The notes under the pieces: generated by a model
Database searches by the model: none
Told to the model about the DNA's origin: nothing
The model's input: the letters and a program-made list of their open reading frames with translations, nothing else
From: Dactylosporangium aurantiacum
GTDB lineage: Bacteria > Actinomycetota > Actinomycetes > Mycobacteriales > Micromonosporaceae
Reading direction: 5' to 3'
Assembly: GCF_000716715.1 (NCBI RefSeq)
Contig: NZ_JNYJ01000050.1
Location: 1 to 64,000 of the forward strand
Length of the DNA stretch: 64,000 bases
Translations under genes and position numbers: made by a program
Shown: positions 45,648 to 54,488 of the stretch, piece by piece
Layout: each line of letters starts with the position of its first letter
Position numbering within the stretch: position 1 is the stretch's first letter

Positions 45648-46451
45648 CTAAGCCTTCCGACGCATGTTGGGGAGCTGGCCGATGAGCACGACCAGGAAGG
45701 AGATGACGAACATGGCGGTGCCGATCACGTTGATCTGCGGCGGGATGCCTCGCTGGGAGGCGCCCCAGACGAACATCGGGAACGTGACGACGCTGCCGGA
45801 GTTGAAGTTCGTGACGATGAAGTCGTCGAAGGACAGCGAGAAGGACAGCAGGGCCGCCGCGACGATGCCGGGCATGACGAGCGGCAGCGTGACCCGCAGG
45901 AACGTCTGCGTCTCGTTGGCGTAGAGGTCCATCGCGGCCTCCTGCAGCCGCGGGTCGAGCCCGGCGAGGCGGGCCTTGACGGTGACGACCACGAACGACA
46001 GGCAGAACATGACGTGGGCGATGACGATCGTCCAGAAGCCGAGCTGCACGCCGGCGGCGACGAACAGGGCCAGCAGCGAGGAGCCCATGACGATCTCGGG
46101 CGTCGCCATCGGCAGGAAGATCAGGGTGTTGGTCGCGGCGCGCCCGCGGAACGTGTGGCGGGCCAGGGCGAAGGACATCAGCGTGCCGAGGATGACCGCG
46201 CCGAGCGTGGCGAGCGCGGCGATCGCGATGCTGAGCCAGAAGGCGTGGCCGATGCCGGCGGCGCCGAACGGGTCGGCCCAGTGCGCCCAGGTGAACCTGT
46301 AGTTCTCCAGCGAGTACGGCGCGTTGCGGCCGGCGTCGCGGAACGACATCGCGGCGACCACGCCGATCGGCACGAACAGGTACAGCAGCACGAGCAGGCC
46401 GATCCCCATGACCCAGTGGTCGGCGACGTAGCGGCGCAGGCGATGCAGCAT
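45648..46451 (-). CDS. potC: Polyamine-type ABC permease (PotC-like)
   Basis: 267 residues, six transmembrane helices. N-terminal GIGLLVLLYLFVPIGVVAAMSF, extracellular NAPYSLENYRFTWAHWADPF, and the EAA loop LQEAAMDLYANETQTFLRVTLPLVMPGIVAAAL that docks to PotA. Late FDDFIVTNFNSGSVVTFPMFVW is characteristic of PotC. The start and the potB stop share one base (TGATG). Confidence 0.92.
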   Translation of the reverse strand: MLHRLRRYVADHWVMGIGLLVLLYLFVPIGVVAAMSFRDAGRNAPYSLENYRFTWAHWADPFGAAGIGHAFWLSIAIAALATLGAVILGTLMSFALARHTFRGRAATNTLIFLPMATPEIVMGSSLLALFVAAGVQLGFWTIVIAHVMFCLSFVVVTVKARLAGLDPRLQEAAMDLYANETQTFLRVTLPLVMPGIVAAALLSFSLSFDDFIVTNFNSGSVVTFPMFVWGASQRGIPPQINVIGTAMFVISFLVVLIGQLPNMRRKA

Positions 46452-47359
46452 CAGAGCACCTCATCCGTTCCGGCGCGCCGCACGTAGACGAAGACCAGCA
46501 CCAGGATCGCGGCCATGAGCGTGAACGACAGCGCGGCGGCGCTCGGGTAGTCGCCCACCTTCAGGAACTTCGACTGGATGACGTTGCCGATCATGTACTG
46601 GCGGTTGGTGCCGAGCAGCTGCGCGTTGATGTAGTCGCCCGCGGCCGGGATGAACGTGAGCAGCGTGCCGGCCACGACACCCGGCATCGACAGCGGCAGC
46701 GCGACCCGGGTGAAGCGGGCGACCGGCCGGGCGTACAGGTCGCCGGCGGCCTCCAGCAGCCGCGGGTCGAGCTTCTCCAGGCTGGCGTACAGGGGCAGCA
46801 CCATGAACGGCAGGAAGTTGTAGACCAGGCCGGCGATCACGGCCGGGGTGGTGGCCAGGAGCCGGCCGTCGGGCAGCGGCACGTGCAGCGCGTTGAGCGT
46901 GGACACCACCCAGCCGTTGTCCGACAGGATGACCTTCCAGGCCAGGGTGCGGATCAGGAAGCTGGTGAAGAACGGCGCGATCACGCACACCAGCAGCAGG
47001 TTCTTCCAACGGCCGCCCTTGAGCGCGATCGCGTACGCCAGCGGGTAGCCCAGCAGCAGGCAGATGACGGTGGTGAGGGCCGCGTAGCCGAGCGAGCGCA
47101 TGAAGTGCGGGAGGTACTCGGCGGCGGCGTCGGCGTAGTTGCTGAACTGCCACGTCATCGCGTAGCCCTCTTCGAGCGAGCCGCTCGGGTCGTAGAGGCT
47201 GGTCGCGAAGAGCTGGATCGCCGGCACCGCGAAGAACAGCAGCAGCCACAGGCCGCCGGGCAGCAGCAGCACGTACGGCAGCCACCGCCTCCTCGGCTTC
47301 GCCAATTTCGCCGGTGTACCGGCGGGGGCCCCGGCCCCGACATGACCCAACGCGCTCAT
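46451..47359 (-). CDS. potB: Polyamine-type ABC permease (PotB-like)
   Basis: 302 residues, six transmembrane helices. Segments VLLLPGGLWLLLFFAVPAIQLFATSLYDP, FFTSFLIRTLAWKVIL and the EAA loop LLEAAGDLYARPVARFTRVALPLSMPGVVAGTLLTFIPAAGDY match PotB. ATG 47359 is chosen because GGAGG lies 7 bp upstream; a GTG 42 bp further upstream is in frame but weaker. Separated from potA by 85 bp that contain a small hairpin (47405–47424). Confidence 0.92.
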   Translation of the reverse strand: MSALGHVGAGAPAGTPAKLAKPRRRWLPYVLLLPGGLWLLLFFAVPAIQLFATSLYDPSGSLEEGYAMTWQFSNYADAAAEYLPHFMRSLGYAALTTVICLLLGYPLAYAIALKGGRWKNLLLVCVIAPFFTSFLIRTLAWKVILSDNGWVVSTLNALHVPLPDGRLLATTPAVIAGLVYNFLPFMVLPLYASLEKLDPRLLEAAGDLYARPVARFTRVALPLSMPGVVAGTLLTFIPAAGDYINAQLLGTNRQYMIGNVIQSKFLKVGDYPSAAALSFTLMAAILVLVFVYVRRAGTDEVL

Positions 47360-47404
47360 GCCGCCACCTCCGCTACGCTCCGGCGCCGCCCTGAGCTCCA
47401 CACT

Positions 47405-47424
47405 GAGCTGCTGATTCGCAGCTC
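47405..47424 (-). other. Small hairpin between potA and potB
   Basis: Seven-bp stem GAGCTGC (47405–47411) / GCAGCTC (47418–47424) with a 6-nt loop in the only sizeable gap of the pot operon. It may modulate downstream expression; its stability is modest. Confidence 0.35.
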
Positions 47425-47444
47425 CTCGCTCCGCTGCGGGCCGC

Positions 47445-48593
47445 TCATGCGAGGGCCTCGGCGTCGACGACCGGCGCCACCGTCTGCCCTTCGGGACGCG
47501 GCAGCAGGAACGCGTGCTCGGGGCGCCAGTGCACGGTCACCTCGCCGGCCACCGCGAGCGGGGCGGCGACGCCGGAGTTGGGCGAGAACACGGTCAGCTC
47601 GTCGCCCCAGGCGGGCCGCACCAGGTACTGGGTGCTGACGCCGACGTAGGAGGAGTCGGTGATGATGCCGGTGACGGACTGGTGCCCGGACGGCACCTTG
47701 TCCAGCCCGGTCGCGAGGTGCAGCTTCTCCGGGCGCACGCCGAGCCACCCCGGGCCGTCCGTGACCCGGCAGCGGGCGGCGGGCACCGAGAAGCGGGCGC
47801 CGTGCGACTCGACCAGGACGTCGTCGCCGGAGCGGCCGGTGACCGTGGCGGCGAACAGGTTGGACTGGCCGAGGAAGTTGGCGACGAAGGCGGTGCCGGG
47901 GAAGTCGTACATCTCCACCGGGCTGCCGAGCTGCTCGATCCTGCCGGCGTTCATGACCGCGACCGTGTCGGCCATGGTCATGGCCTCCTCCTGGTCGTGG
48001 GTCACGTGCACGAACGTGATGCCGACCTCGGTCTGGATCCGCTTGAGCTCGACCTGCATCTGCCGGCGCAGCTTCAGGTCGAGGGCGCCGAGCGGCTCGT
48101 CGAGCAGCAGCACCTGCGGGTGGTTGATCAGGGCCCGGGCCAGGGCGACGCGCTGCTGCTGGCCGCCGGACAGCTGCGACGGCTTGCGCTTGCCGAACCC
48201 GTCGAGGTCGACCAGGTGGAGCATCCGCTCCACCTGGTCGGCGATGCCCTTGACGCCGCGCCGGCGCAGGCCGAACGCGACGTTGTCGGCGATGGACAGG
48301 TGCGGGAAGAGCGCGTAGCTCTGGAACACCGTGTTGACCGGGCGCTTGTACGGCCGCAGCCGCGTCACGTCCTGGTCGCCGAGCAGGATACGGCCGGTCG
48401 TCGGCTCCTCGAGCCCGGCGATCATCCGCAGGGTCGTGGTCTTGCCGCAACCGGAGGCGCCGAGCAGGGCGAAGAACGACCCCTGGGGCACCGTCAGGCT
48501 GAGATCGTCGACGGCGGTGAACGCGCCGAACGACTTCGTCACGCCGACCAGGTTGAGGTCGGCACCGCTCGCTCCGTATGGCTGCTCGGTCAT
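47445..48593 (-). CDS. potA: Polyamine-type ABC transporter ATPase (PotA-like)
   Basis: 382 residues. Walker A LLGASGCGKTTTLRMIAG, Q-loop NTVFQSYALFPHLSI, signature QLSGGQQQRVALARALINHP, Walker B VLLLDEPLGALDLKLRRQ, H-loop FVHVTHDQEEAM. The C-terminal TOBE-type regulatory domain (about 290–370) includes GWLGVRPEKLHL. Energises the PotBC channel. It starts 4 bp after the potD stop. Confidence 0.95.
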   Translation of the reverse strand: MTEQPYGASGADLNLVGVTKSFGAFTAVDDLSLTVPQGSFFALLGASGCGKTTTLRMIAGLEEPTTGRILLGDQDVTRLRPYKRPVNTVFQSYALFPHLSIADNVAFGLRRRGVKGIADQVERMLHLVDLDGFGKRKPSQLSGGQQQRVALARALINHPQVLLLDEPLGALDLKLRRQMQVELKRIQTEVGITFVHVTHDQEEAMTMADTVAVMNAGRIEQLGSPVEMYDFPGTAFVANFLGQSNLFAATVTGRSGDDVLVESHGARFSVPAARCRVTDGPGWLGVRPEKLHLATGLDKVPSGHQSVTGIITDSSYVGVSTQYLVRPAWGDELTVFSPNSGVAAPLAVAGEVTVHWRPEHAFLLPRPEGQTVAPVVDAEALA

Positions 48594-48597
48594 CGGC

Positions 48598-49833
48598 TCA
48601 GGCCCCCGAGATCGCTTCGAACTTCGCCGAGAACTTCTTGTCCTCGTCCTCGGTGAGGGCCTTGAACGCCTTGGTCTTGGCGAGCGTCGCGGCGTCCGGG
48701 AAGATCAGCTGGTTGCCGGCCAGGTCGGGGTCGAGCTTCTGCATCTCGTCCTGCGCGCCCTGGACCGGGCAGATGTAGTTGACGTACGCCGCCAGCTCGG
48801 CCGCGACCTTCGGGTCGTAGTAGTAGTCGATGAGCTGCTCGACGTTGCCCTTGTGGGTCGCCGTCGACGGGATCAGGATGTTGTCCGACCACAGCATCAG
48901 GCCCGACTCGGGCGTGACGAACTTGACGTCCTCGTTCTCGGCGCTGAGCTGGATGACGTCGCCGGACCACGCGATGCAGGCCGCGAGGTCGCCCTTGTTG
49001 AGGTCTTCCTTGTAGTCGTTGCCGGTGAACTTGCGGATCTGGCCGGAGTCCACGGCCTTCTTGAGCTTCTCCAGCGCGGCGTCGAACTCCGCCTCCGTGA
49101 CGGTGCCGGGGTCCTTGCCCTGCGACATGAGGATCAGCCCGACGGTGTCGCGCATCTCGGAGAGCACCGCCACCTTGCCCTTGAGGTCGGCGCGGGTGAG
49201 CAGCTCGTCGATGGTGCGGACCTCTTTGGTGACCTTCGCGTTGTACGCGATGCCGGTGAGCCCCGACTGCCATGGCGCGGCGAACTTCATGTCCTTGTCC
49301 CACGGCCGGTTGCGCAGGGTCGCGAGGACGTTCTTGGTGAAGTTCGGCGTCTTGGCGTTGTCGAACTGCTGGACCCAGCCGAGGCCGACGACGCGGGAGG
49401 CCATCCAGTCGGTGAGCACCATGACGTCGCGGTCGATCGACTGGCAGGCCTGCAGCTGGTTGCGGACCTTGCCGAAGAACTCGTTGTTGTCGTTGACGTC
49501 CTCGTTGTACGTGACGGCGATGCCGGTCTTCGCGGCGAACGCGTCGAGGGTCGGCCGCTTCGTCTCGTCCTTCTCGTCGACGTCGATGTAGAGGGGCCAG
49601 TTGGAGAAGGTCAGCTTCTTCTCGGTGGCGGAGACGTCGGTGGCGACGCACGCCGCCTTCTCCGCCTCGGTCTTCTTGGCGGGCTTCGTGCCGCAGGCGG
49701 CCAGGCCGCCGCCCGTCGCGATGAGGGCACCACCGGCGAACAGACCACGCATCAGGGTCCGGCGCGACAGGCCGGTGGCATTGAGGACCGCGGCCGCTTC
49801 TGCGGAGAGCGGCGGGCGAGAGGGGTTTCGCAC
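48598..49833 (-). CDS. potD: Spermidine/putrescine-type binding lipoprotein (PotD-like)
   Basis: 411 residues. The N-terminus combines a twin-arginine motif (LSRRTLMRGLFAGG) with a lipobox (GGLAACG), so export by Tat followed by lipidation is likely. The mature domain matches PotD: LTFSNWPLYIDVDEKDETKRPTLDAFAAKTGI, VMVLTDWMASRVVGLGW, then NILIPSTATHKGNVEQLIDYYYDPKVAAELAAYVNYICPV. GTG 49833 has AGGAG 6 bp upstream. First gene of the operon, divergent from the Lrp-type regulator. Exact ligand unknown; putrescine or spermidine is inferred from the operon. Confidence 0.93.
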   Translation of the reverse strand: MRNPSRPPLSAEAAAVLNATGLSRRTLMRGLFAGGALIATGGGLAACGTKPAKKTEAEKAACVATDVSATEKKLTFSNWPLYIDVDEKDETKRPTLDAFAAKTGIAVTYNEDVNDNNEFFGKVRNQLQACQSIDRDVMVLTDWMASRVVGLGWVQQFDNAKTPNFTKNVLATLRNRPWDKDMKFAAPWQSGLTGIAYNAKVTKEVRTIDELLTRADLKGKVAVLSEMRDTVGLILMSQGKDPGTVTEAEFDAALEKLKKAVDSGQIRKFTGNDYKEDLNKGDLAACIAWSGDVIQLSAENEDVKFVTPESGLMLWSDNILIPSTATHKGNVEQLIDYYYDPKVAAELAAYVNYICPVQGAQDEMQKLDPDLAGNQLIFPDAATLAKTKAFKALTEDEDKKFSAKFEAISGA

Positions 49834-50090
49834 GAGGGCTCCTACGGATCTCGGGCCGGAACCTTGGGGGGCGGTAACCGACGACCGATCCTGACACGAG
49901 GTGCCATCGCAGACAAGGGATTCCGTTGTCACGATCGAGCCGCACAACGAAAAGCGCCATATGGTCAAACCGAGGTTACCGTCGTCACCCGGCTGAAATA
50001 CGGGCCCTAACGACGATCGCTTCCTGGCTCATCACGAATCCGCAGAACGGCACGGATCAAGCTATGGAATTAGTTGCCAACTGCCGGGTC
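49834..50090. promoter_or_regulatory. Divergent regulatory region potD / Lrp-type gene
   Basis: 257 bp likely to hold promoters for both the pot operon and the regulator operon. A short inverted repeat GACAA (49912–49916) / TTGTC (49926–49930) lies about 80 bp upstream of potD and is a candidate operator half-site pair. No -10/-35 set stands out. Confidence 0.4.
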
Positions 50091-50564
50091 ATGGGCAAGA
50101 ATCCACACGTGACCGAGCCCGTCCTTGACGACGTCAACAAGCGGATCATCGAGCAGCTGCAGCGCGATGGTCGCATGTCCTACGCCGCCCTCGCCAAGGT
50201 CGTGGGCCTGTCCGAGGCGGCCGTCCGCCAGCGGGTGCAGCGCCTGCTCGACACCGGGGTGATGCAGATCGTGGCTGTCACGGATCCGCTGACCCTGGGC
50301 TTCGCCCGGCAGGTGATGATCGGACTGAAGGTCGAGGGCGACCTGCGACCGGTCGCCAAGGCCCTCGCCGCGGTGCCGGAGATCGACTACGTGGTGATCT
50401 GCGCCGGCGGCTACGACCTGCTCGTCGAGCTGGTCTGCACCGACGACGAGCACCTGCTCAACCTTCTCAACGACACGATCCGGAGCATCCCTGGCGTGAC
50501 CGCCACGGAGACCTTCGTCTACCTCAAGCTCGCCAAGCAGACCTATGCGTGGGGGACCCGATGA
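50091..50564 (+). CDS. Lrp/AsnC-family transcriptional regulator
   Basis: 157 residues. N-terminal helix-turn-helix (about 10–65): LDDVNKRIIEQLQRDGRMSYAALAKVVGLSEAAVRQRVQRLLDTGVM. C-terminal RAM/AsnC domain with QVMIGLKVEGDLRPVAKAL and DYVVICAGGYDLLVELV. Probably senses an amino acid or amine and controls this island. Start uncertain: ATG 50091, ATG 50064 and GTG 50109 are all in frame. I chose 50091 because the conserved part begins at LDDVNKRI. Its stop overlaps the aminotransferase ATG (ATGA). Confidence 0.9.
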   Translation: MGKNPHVTEPVLDDVNKRIIEQLQRDGRMSYAALAKVVGLSEAAVRQRVQRLLDTGVMQIVAVTDPLTLGFARQVMIGLKVEGDLRPVAKALAAVPEIDYVVICAGGYDLLVELVCTDDEHLLNLLNDTIRSIPGVTATETFVYLKLAKQTYAWGTR

Positions 50565-51940
50565 CCGATCAGCAGCCCGACGCCGCGCGCCTCGACCAGG
50601 CCGCCCGCGATCACCTCTGGATGCACTTCACCCGCCTGTCGGCCTATGCCGAGGCGCCCGTCCCGGTGATCGTCCGCGGCGACGGGCCGTACATCTACGA
50701 CAGCAACGGCAAGCGCTACCTCGACGGCCTCGCCGGGCTGTTCGTGGTCCAGACCGGGCACGGCCGGCACGAGCTCGCCGAGGCGGCCGCCAAGCAGGCC
50801 TCGGAGCTGGCGTACTTCCCGCTGTGGTCCTACGGGCACCCGAAGGCGATCGAGCTGGCCGACCGGCTCGCCGACCTGACCCCCGGCGACCTGAACCGGG
50901 TCTTCTTCACCACCGGCGGCTCCGAGGCCGTCGAGAGCGCGTGGAAGCTGGCCCGCTCGTACTTCAAGCGCACCGGCAAGCCGATGAAGACCAAGGTGCT
51001 GTCCCGCTCGATCGCCTACCACGGCACGTCGATGGGCGCCCTGTCGATCACCGGGATCCCCGTGCTGAAGCAGGAGTTCGAGCCGCTCGTGCCCGGCACG
51101 TTCCGGGTGCCCAACACCAACTTCTACCGCCGGCCCGACGAGTCGATGACCGAGGAGCAGTTCGGCGTCTGGGCCGCGGACCGCATCGCCGAGGCGATCG
51201 AGTTCGAGGGCCCGGAGACCGTCGCGGCCGTCTACCTTGAGCCGGTGCAGAACGCCGGCGGCTGCTTCCCGCCCCCGCCCGGGTACTTCCAGCGGGTCCG
51301 CGAGATCTGCGACCGCTACGACGTGCTGCTCGTGTCCGACGAGGTCATCTGCGCGTTCGGCCGGCTCGGGGAGTACTTCGGCGCCACCCGCTTCGGCTAC
51401 CAGCCCGACATCATCACCGTCGCCAAGGGCCTCACCTCCGGCTACGTGCCGCTCGGCGCCATGCTCGCCTCCGAGCGGCTCGCCGAGCCGTTCCTGGACG
51501 GCGCCAACTGGTTCGCCCACGGCATCACCTACGGCGGTCACCCCGTCGGCTCCGCGGTGGCGCTGGCCAACCTGGACATCTTCGAGCGCGAAGACCTCAA
51601 CGGGCACGTGCGGACCAACTCGCCGCTGTTCCGGTCCTACCTGGAGCGCCTGTACGACCTGCCGATCGTCGGCGACGTGCGCGGCGACGGGTACTTCTTC
51701 GGCATCGAGCTGGTGAAGGACAAGGCGACGAAGGAGACCTTCAACGACGAGGAGTCCGAGGCGCTGCTGCGCGGCTTCCTGTCCAAGGCCCTCTTCGACG
51801 CCGGGCTCTACTGCCGCGCCGACGACCGCGGCGACCCGGTGATCCAGCTCGCGCCGCCGCTGATCTGCGACGAGGGCCACTTCGCCGAGATCGAGCAGAT
51901 CCTGCGCTCGGTACTGACCGAGGCATGGGCGCGCCTGTAA
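50561..51940 (+). CDS. Class-III aminotransferase, putrescine (SpuC)-type
   Basis: 459 residues. Motifs: FFTTGGSEAVESAWKLARSYFKRTGKP, SRSIAYHGTSMGALSITG, AVYLEPVQNAGGCFPPPPGYF, LLVSDEVICAFGRLGEYFG (PLP Asp) and ITVAKGLTSGYVPLGAM (Schiff-base Lys). The pattern fits diamine/ω-amino acid aminotransferases that pass the terminal amino group of putrescine to pyruvate, giving 4-aminobutanal. ATG 50561 overlaps the regulator stop; GGGGGA precedes it. Feeds the aminobutyraldehyde dehydrogenase and gabT. Confidence 0.88.
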   Translation: MTDQQPDAARLDQAARDHLWMHFTRLSAYAEAPVPVIVRGDGPYIYDSNGKRYLDGLAGLFVVQTGHGRHELAEAAAKQASELAYFPLWSYGHPKAIELADRLADLTPGDLNRVFFTTGGSEAVESAWKLARSYFKRTGKPMKTKVLSRSIAYHGTSMGALSITGIPVLKQEFEPLVPGTFRVPNTNFYRRPDESMTEEQFGVWAADRIAEAIEFEGPETVAAVYLEPVQNAGGCFPPPPGYFQRVREICDRYDVLLVSDEVICAFGRLGEYFGATRFGYQPDIITVAKGLTSGYVPLGAMLASERLAEPFLDGANWFAHGITYGGHPVGSAVALANLDIFEREDLNGHVRTNSPLFRSYLERLYDLPIVGDVRGDGYFFGIELVKDKATKETFNDEESEALLRGFLSKALFDAGLYCRADDRGDPVIQLAPPLICDEGHFAEIEQILRSVLTEAWARL

Positions 51941-52518
51941 GCCGCACCAGCGTCCGCCGGCTGCCCGAGCTGCAGGTCGACGATCCGGCGGTGCTGCACG
52001 GCATTCTCGACGCGGGGACGGTCGCCCAGGTCGCGATCGTCCACGATGGACAGCCGTACGCGATTCCCGTCGCGTACGGCCGGTCCGGCTCCTCGGTGCT
52101 GTTCCACGGCTCCACCGGCAGCCGGCTGTTTCGCACCCTCGCCGGCGGCGCGCCGTGCTGCTTCACGGTGACGCTGCTGGACGGCCTGGTCCTGGCCCGC
52201 AGCGCGTTCGAGACCTCGATGCACTACCGGTCGGTGATGGCCCTGGGCCGTTGCACGGTCGTCGAGGACAAGGTGCCGGCCCTGCGCACGATCAGCGAGC
52301 ACATCCTGCCCGGCCGGTGGGCCGAGGTACGGCCGCCCTCACGCAAAGAACTGGCCGCCACCCTGGTCCTCGCACTGCCGCTCACCGAGGTCTCCGTCAA
52401 GGTGAGCGCCGGCCCGCCGAGCACCTCCCCCGAGGACGCCGGATATGACGTGTGGACCGGGGTAGTGCCGTTTCGCGTTGAACGCGGCGAACCGATCGAG
52501 TGCGAGGAGGAATCATGA
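51925..52518 (+). CDS. PNPOx-like flavin-nucleotide-binding protein
   Basis: 197 residues of the pyridoxamine-phosphate-oxidase-like split-barrel superfamily: ILDAGTVAQVAIVHDGQPYAIPVAYGRSGSSVLFHGSTGSRLFR, then FETSMHYRSVMALGRCTVVEDK. These bind FMN (or F420/heme in relatives). The start ATG overlaps the aminotransferase by 16 bp and the stop overlaps the oxidoreductase start, so it is embedded in the catabolic operon. Role unknown; a redox partner or detoxification role is conjecture. Confidence 0.82.
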   Translation: MGAPVSRTSVRRLPELQVDDPAVLHGILDAGTVAQVAIVHDGQPYAIPVAYGRSGSSVLFHGSTGSRLFRTLAGGAPCCFTVTLLDGLVLARSAFETSMHYRSVMALGRCTVVEDKVPALRTISEHILPGRWAEVRPPSRKELAATLVLALPLTEVSVKVSAGPPSTSPEDAGYDVWTGVVPFRVERGEPIECEEES

Positions 52519-53861
52519 GTTTCTGGATGTCCGTGCTTCCTTCGGTGCCGCCGCGTGCCCCGTTGCCCGGCGACGTCGACGCCGACGTGGCGATCGTCGG
52601 CGCCGGGTACACGGGACTCTGGACGGCCTACTACCTCGCCAAGGCCGACCCGGCGCTGCGCGTGGTGGTCCTGGAGGCGGAGACCGCCGGGTTCGGGGCC
52701 AGCGGGCGCAACGGCGGCTGGTGCTCGGCGCTGTTCCCCCGGTCGGTGCCGGCGCTGGCCCGCACGCACGGGCTGGACGCCGCCCTGGCGCTCAACGCCG
52801 CCATGGAGTCCACAGTGGACGAGGTCGGGCGGGTCGCCGCGGCCGAGGGCATCGACTGCGACTACGCCAAGGGCGGCACCGTCGTCCTGGCGCGCTCGGC
52901 GGTGCAGCTGGAGCGGGCGCGGCGCGAGGTCGCCGAGGCGCAGGAACTGGGGATCGACCTGCGGTTGCTGTCGGCCGCCGAGGCGACCGAGCGGGTCGGC
53001 GCGACCAGCGTGCTCGGCGGCACGTACACGCCGCACTGCGCGGCGATCCAGCCGGCGAAGCTGGTGCGAGGGCTGGCCGACGCCGTCGAGCGGCTCGGGG
53101 TGCGCCTGTACGAGCGGACCCCGGTCACGGCGATCAGCGCCGGGCGGGCCGACACTCCACACGGGACGGTCCGCGCGCCGATCGTGGTGCGGGCCACCGA
53201 AGGGTTCACGCCCCGGCTGCCGGGGCTGCGCCGGGCGATCGCGCCGGTCTACTCGCTGATGATCGCGACCGAGCCGCTGCCCGCGTCGTTCTGGGCGTCG
53301 GCCGGGCTGGCCCACCGCGAGACGTTCTCCGACCACCGGCACCTCATCATCTACGGCCAGCGCACCGCCGACGACCGGCTCGCCTTCGGCGGGCGGGGCG
53401 CGCCGTACCACTTCGGATCCGCGGTCTCGCCGTCGTTCGACGCGTCGCCGCGGGTCTTCGCCGAGCTGCGCCGGGTCCTGGTCGAGCTGTTCCCGGCGCT
53501 CGGCGACGCCGAGATCGGGCACACCTGGGGCGGGCCGCTCGGCATCGCGCGGGACTGGATGGCGTCGGTCGGGCTCGACCCGGTCACGGGCCTGGCGTGG
53601 GCGGGCGGCTACGTCGGCGACGGGGTCGGCACGTCCAACCTCGCCGGCCGTACCCTCGCGGACCTCATCCGCAAGGTGGACTCGCCGCTGGTCGGCCTGC
53701 CCTGGGTGGGGCACCGCTCGCCGCGGTGGGAGCCGGAGCCGCTGCGCTGGCTCGGGGTCAACACCACCCTGCGGGTCATGACCGGCGCCGACGCGTCGGA
53801 GTCACGGACCGGGCGGCCGTCGCGGCGGGCCGCCCTCATGGCGCGCGTGCTGGGCGGCTGA
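52515..53861 (+). CDS. FAD-dependent amine/amino-acid oxidoreductase (DAO family)
   Basis: 448 residues. FAD-binding Rossmann motif ADVAIVGAGYTGLWTAYYLAK at about residue 25, then GFGASGRNGGW, typical of PuuB/OrdL (γ-glutamylputrescine oxidase) relatives, and a C-terminal WAGGYVGDGVGTSNLAGRTLADLI that closes the FAD site. It would oxidise an amine side chain derived from polyamines. No γ-glutamylputrescine synthetase is present in the window, so free putrescine or another amine may be the substrate. ATG 52515 is preceded by GAGGAGG. Confidence 0.87.
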   Translation: MSFWMSVLPSVPPRAPLPGDVDADVAIVGAGYTGLWTAYYLAKADPALRVVVLEAETAGFGASGRNGGWCSALFPRSVPALARTHGLDAALALNAAMESTVDEVGRVAAAEGIDCDYAKGGTVVLARSAVQLERARREVAEAQELGIDLRLLSAAEATERVGATSVLGGTYTPHCAAIQPAKLVRGLADAVERLGVRLYERTPVTAISAGRADTPHGTVRAPIVVRATEGFTPRLPGLRRAIAPVYSLMIATEPLPASFWASAGLAHRETFSDHRHLIIYGQRTADDRLAFGGRGAPYHFGSAVSPSFDASPRVFAELRRVLVELFPALGDAEIGHTWGGPLGIARDWMASVGLDPVTGLAWAGGYVGDGVGTSNLAGRTLADLIRKVDSPLVGLPWVGHRSPRWEPEPLRWLGVNTTLRVMTGADASESRTGRPSRRAALMARVLGG

Positions 53862-53865
53862 CGTG

Positions 53866-54315
53866 TCAGGGCTCGAGATCCTCCGGCGCCACCCCGAGCA
53901 GGTTGGCGACCTGCTCCAGGATCACGTCGTGGACCAGGTCTGCGAGGTCGTCGTGGTCCGCGGCGCGGAACTCCAGCGGCCGGCGGTAGAGCACGATGCG
54001 CGGTGGCACGCCGTGCCGGCCGGGACGGCCGGGCAGCAGCCTGGCCAGCGGCACCTCGCCGTCCTCCAGGACGTCGGAGTCGTAGACGTTCAGGTCCGGC
54101 GGGACGTCCTCGACGGCGAACTCGACGCCGGCCAGCTCGTTGGCGAAGCGCTGCTCCAGCTGCTCGACGGAGTCGAGGACCAGGTCGTCGAACATCTCCG
54201 CGCGGGTGCGGGACATCGGCAGGGAGGCGGGCACCAGCCGGCCGCGCAGCCCTCGACCATGCCGGTCGCGGCCGCGCCGTCCGGGACCGCTGCGTCGTCG
54301 ATCGGGGCTCGCCAC
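53866..54315 (-). CDS. DUF1025-type metallopeptidase-fold protein without HExxH
   Basis: 149 residues. A basic N-terminus (RRSGPGRRGRDRHGRGLRG) precedes the conserved SRTRAEMFDDLVLDSVEQLEQRF and FAVEDVPPDL. The C-terminal VHDVILEQVANLLGVAPEDLEP sits where zincin-like relatives have HExxH. Here the motif is degenerate (HD followed by E at +6), so zinc protease activity is doubtful. GTG 54315 chosen from homologue-like N-terminus. Convergent with the FAD oxidoreductase with a 4-bp gap. Homologues sit beside whiB2 in mycobacteria. Confidence 0.75.
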   Translation of the reverse strand: MASPDRRRSGPGRRGRDRHGRGLRGRLVPASLPMSRTRAEMFDDLVLDSVEQLEQRFANELAGVEFAVEDVPPDLNVYDSDVLEDGEVPLARLLPGRPGRHGVPPRIVLYRRPLEFRAADHDDLADLVHDVILEQVANLLGVAPEDLEP

Positions 54316-54488
54316 GCTGTCAGCGTAGCGCCACGACCGCGACGGCAGTGGTTCGGCGCCACCGTGCGATCGTCCATGCCACTTCGACGTGCCGTTCGTC
54401 AACCGGACGGGCGTGTCGGCGTGGTCACCACGGCGTGTCGTGAGGCTTCGGGGTTGGGCTGCGGCCCACGGAGCGATACGGTTCGGCC

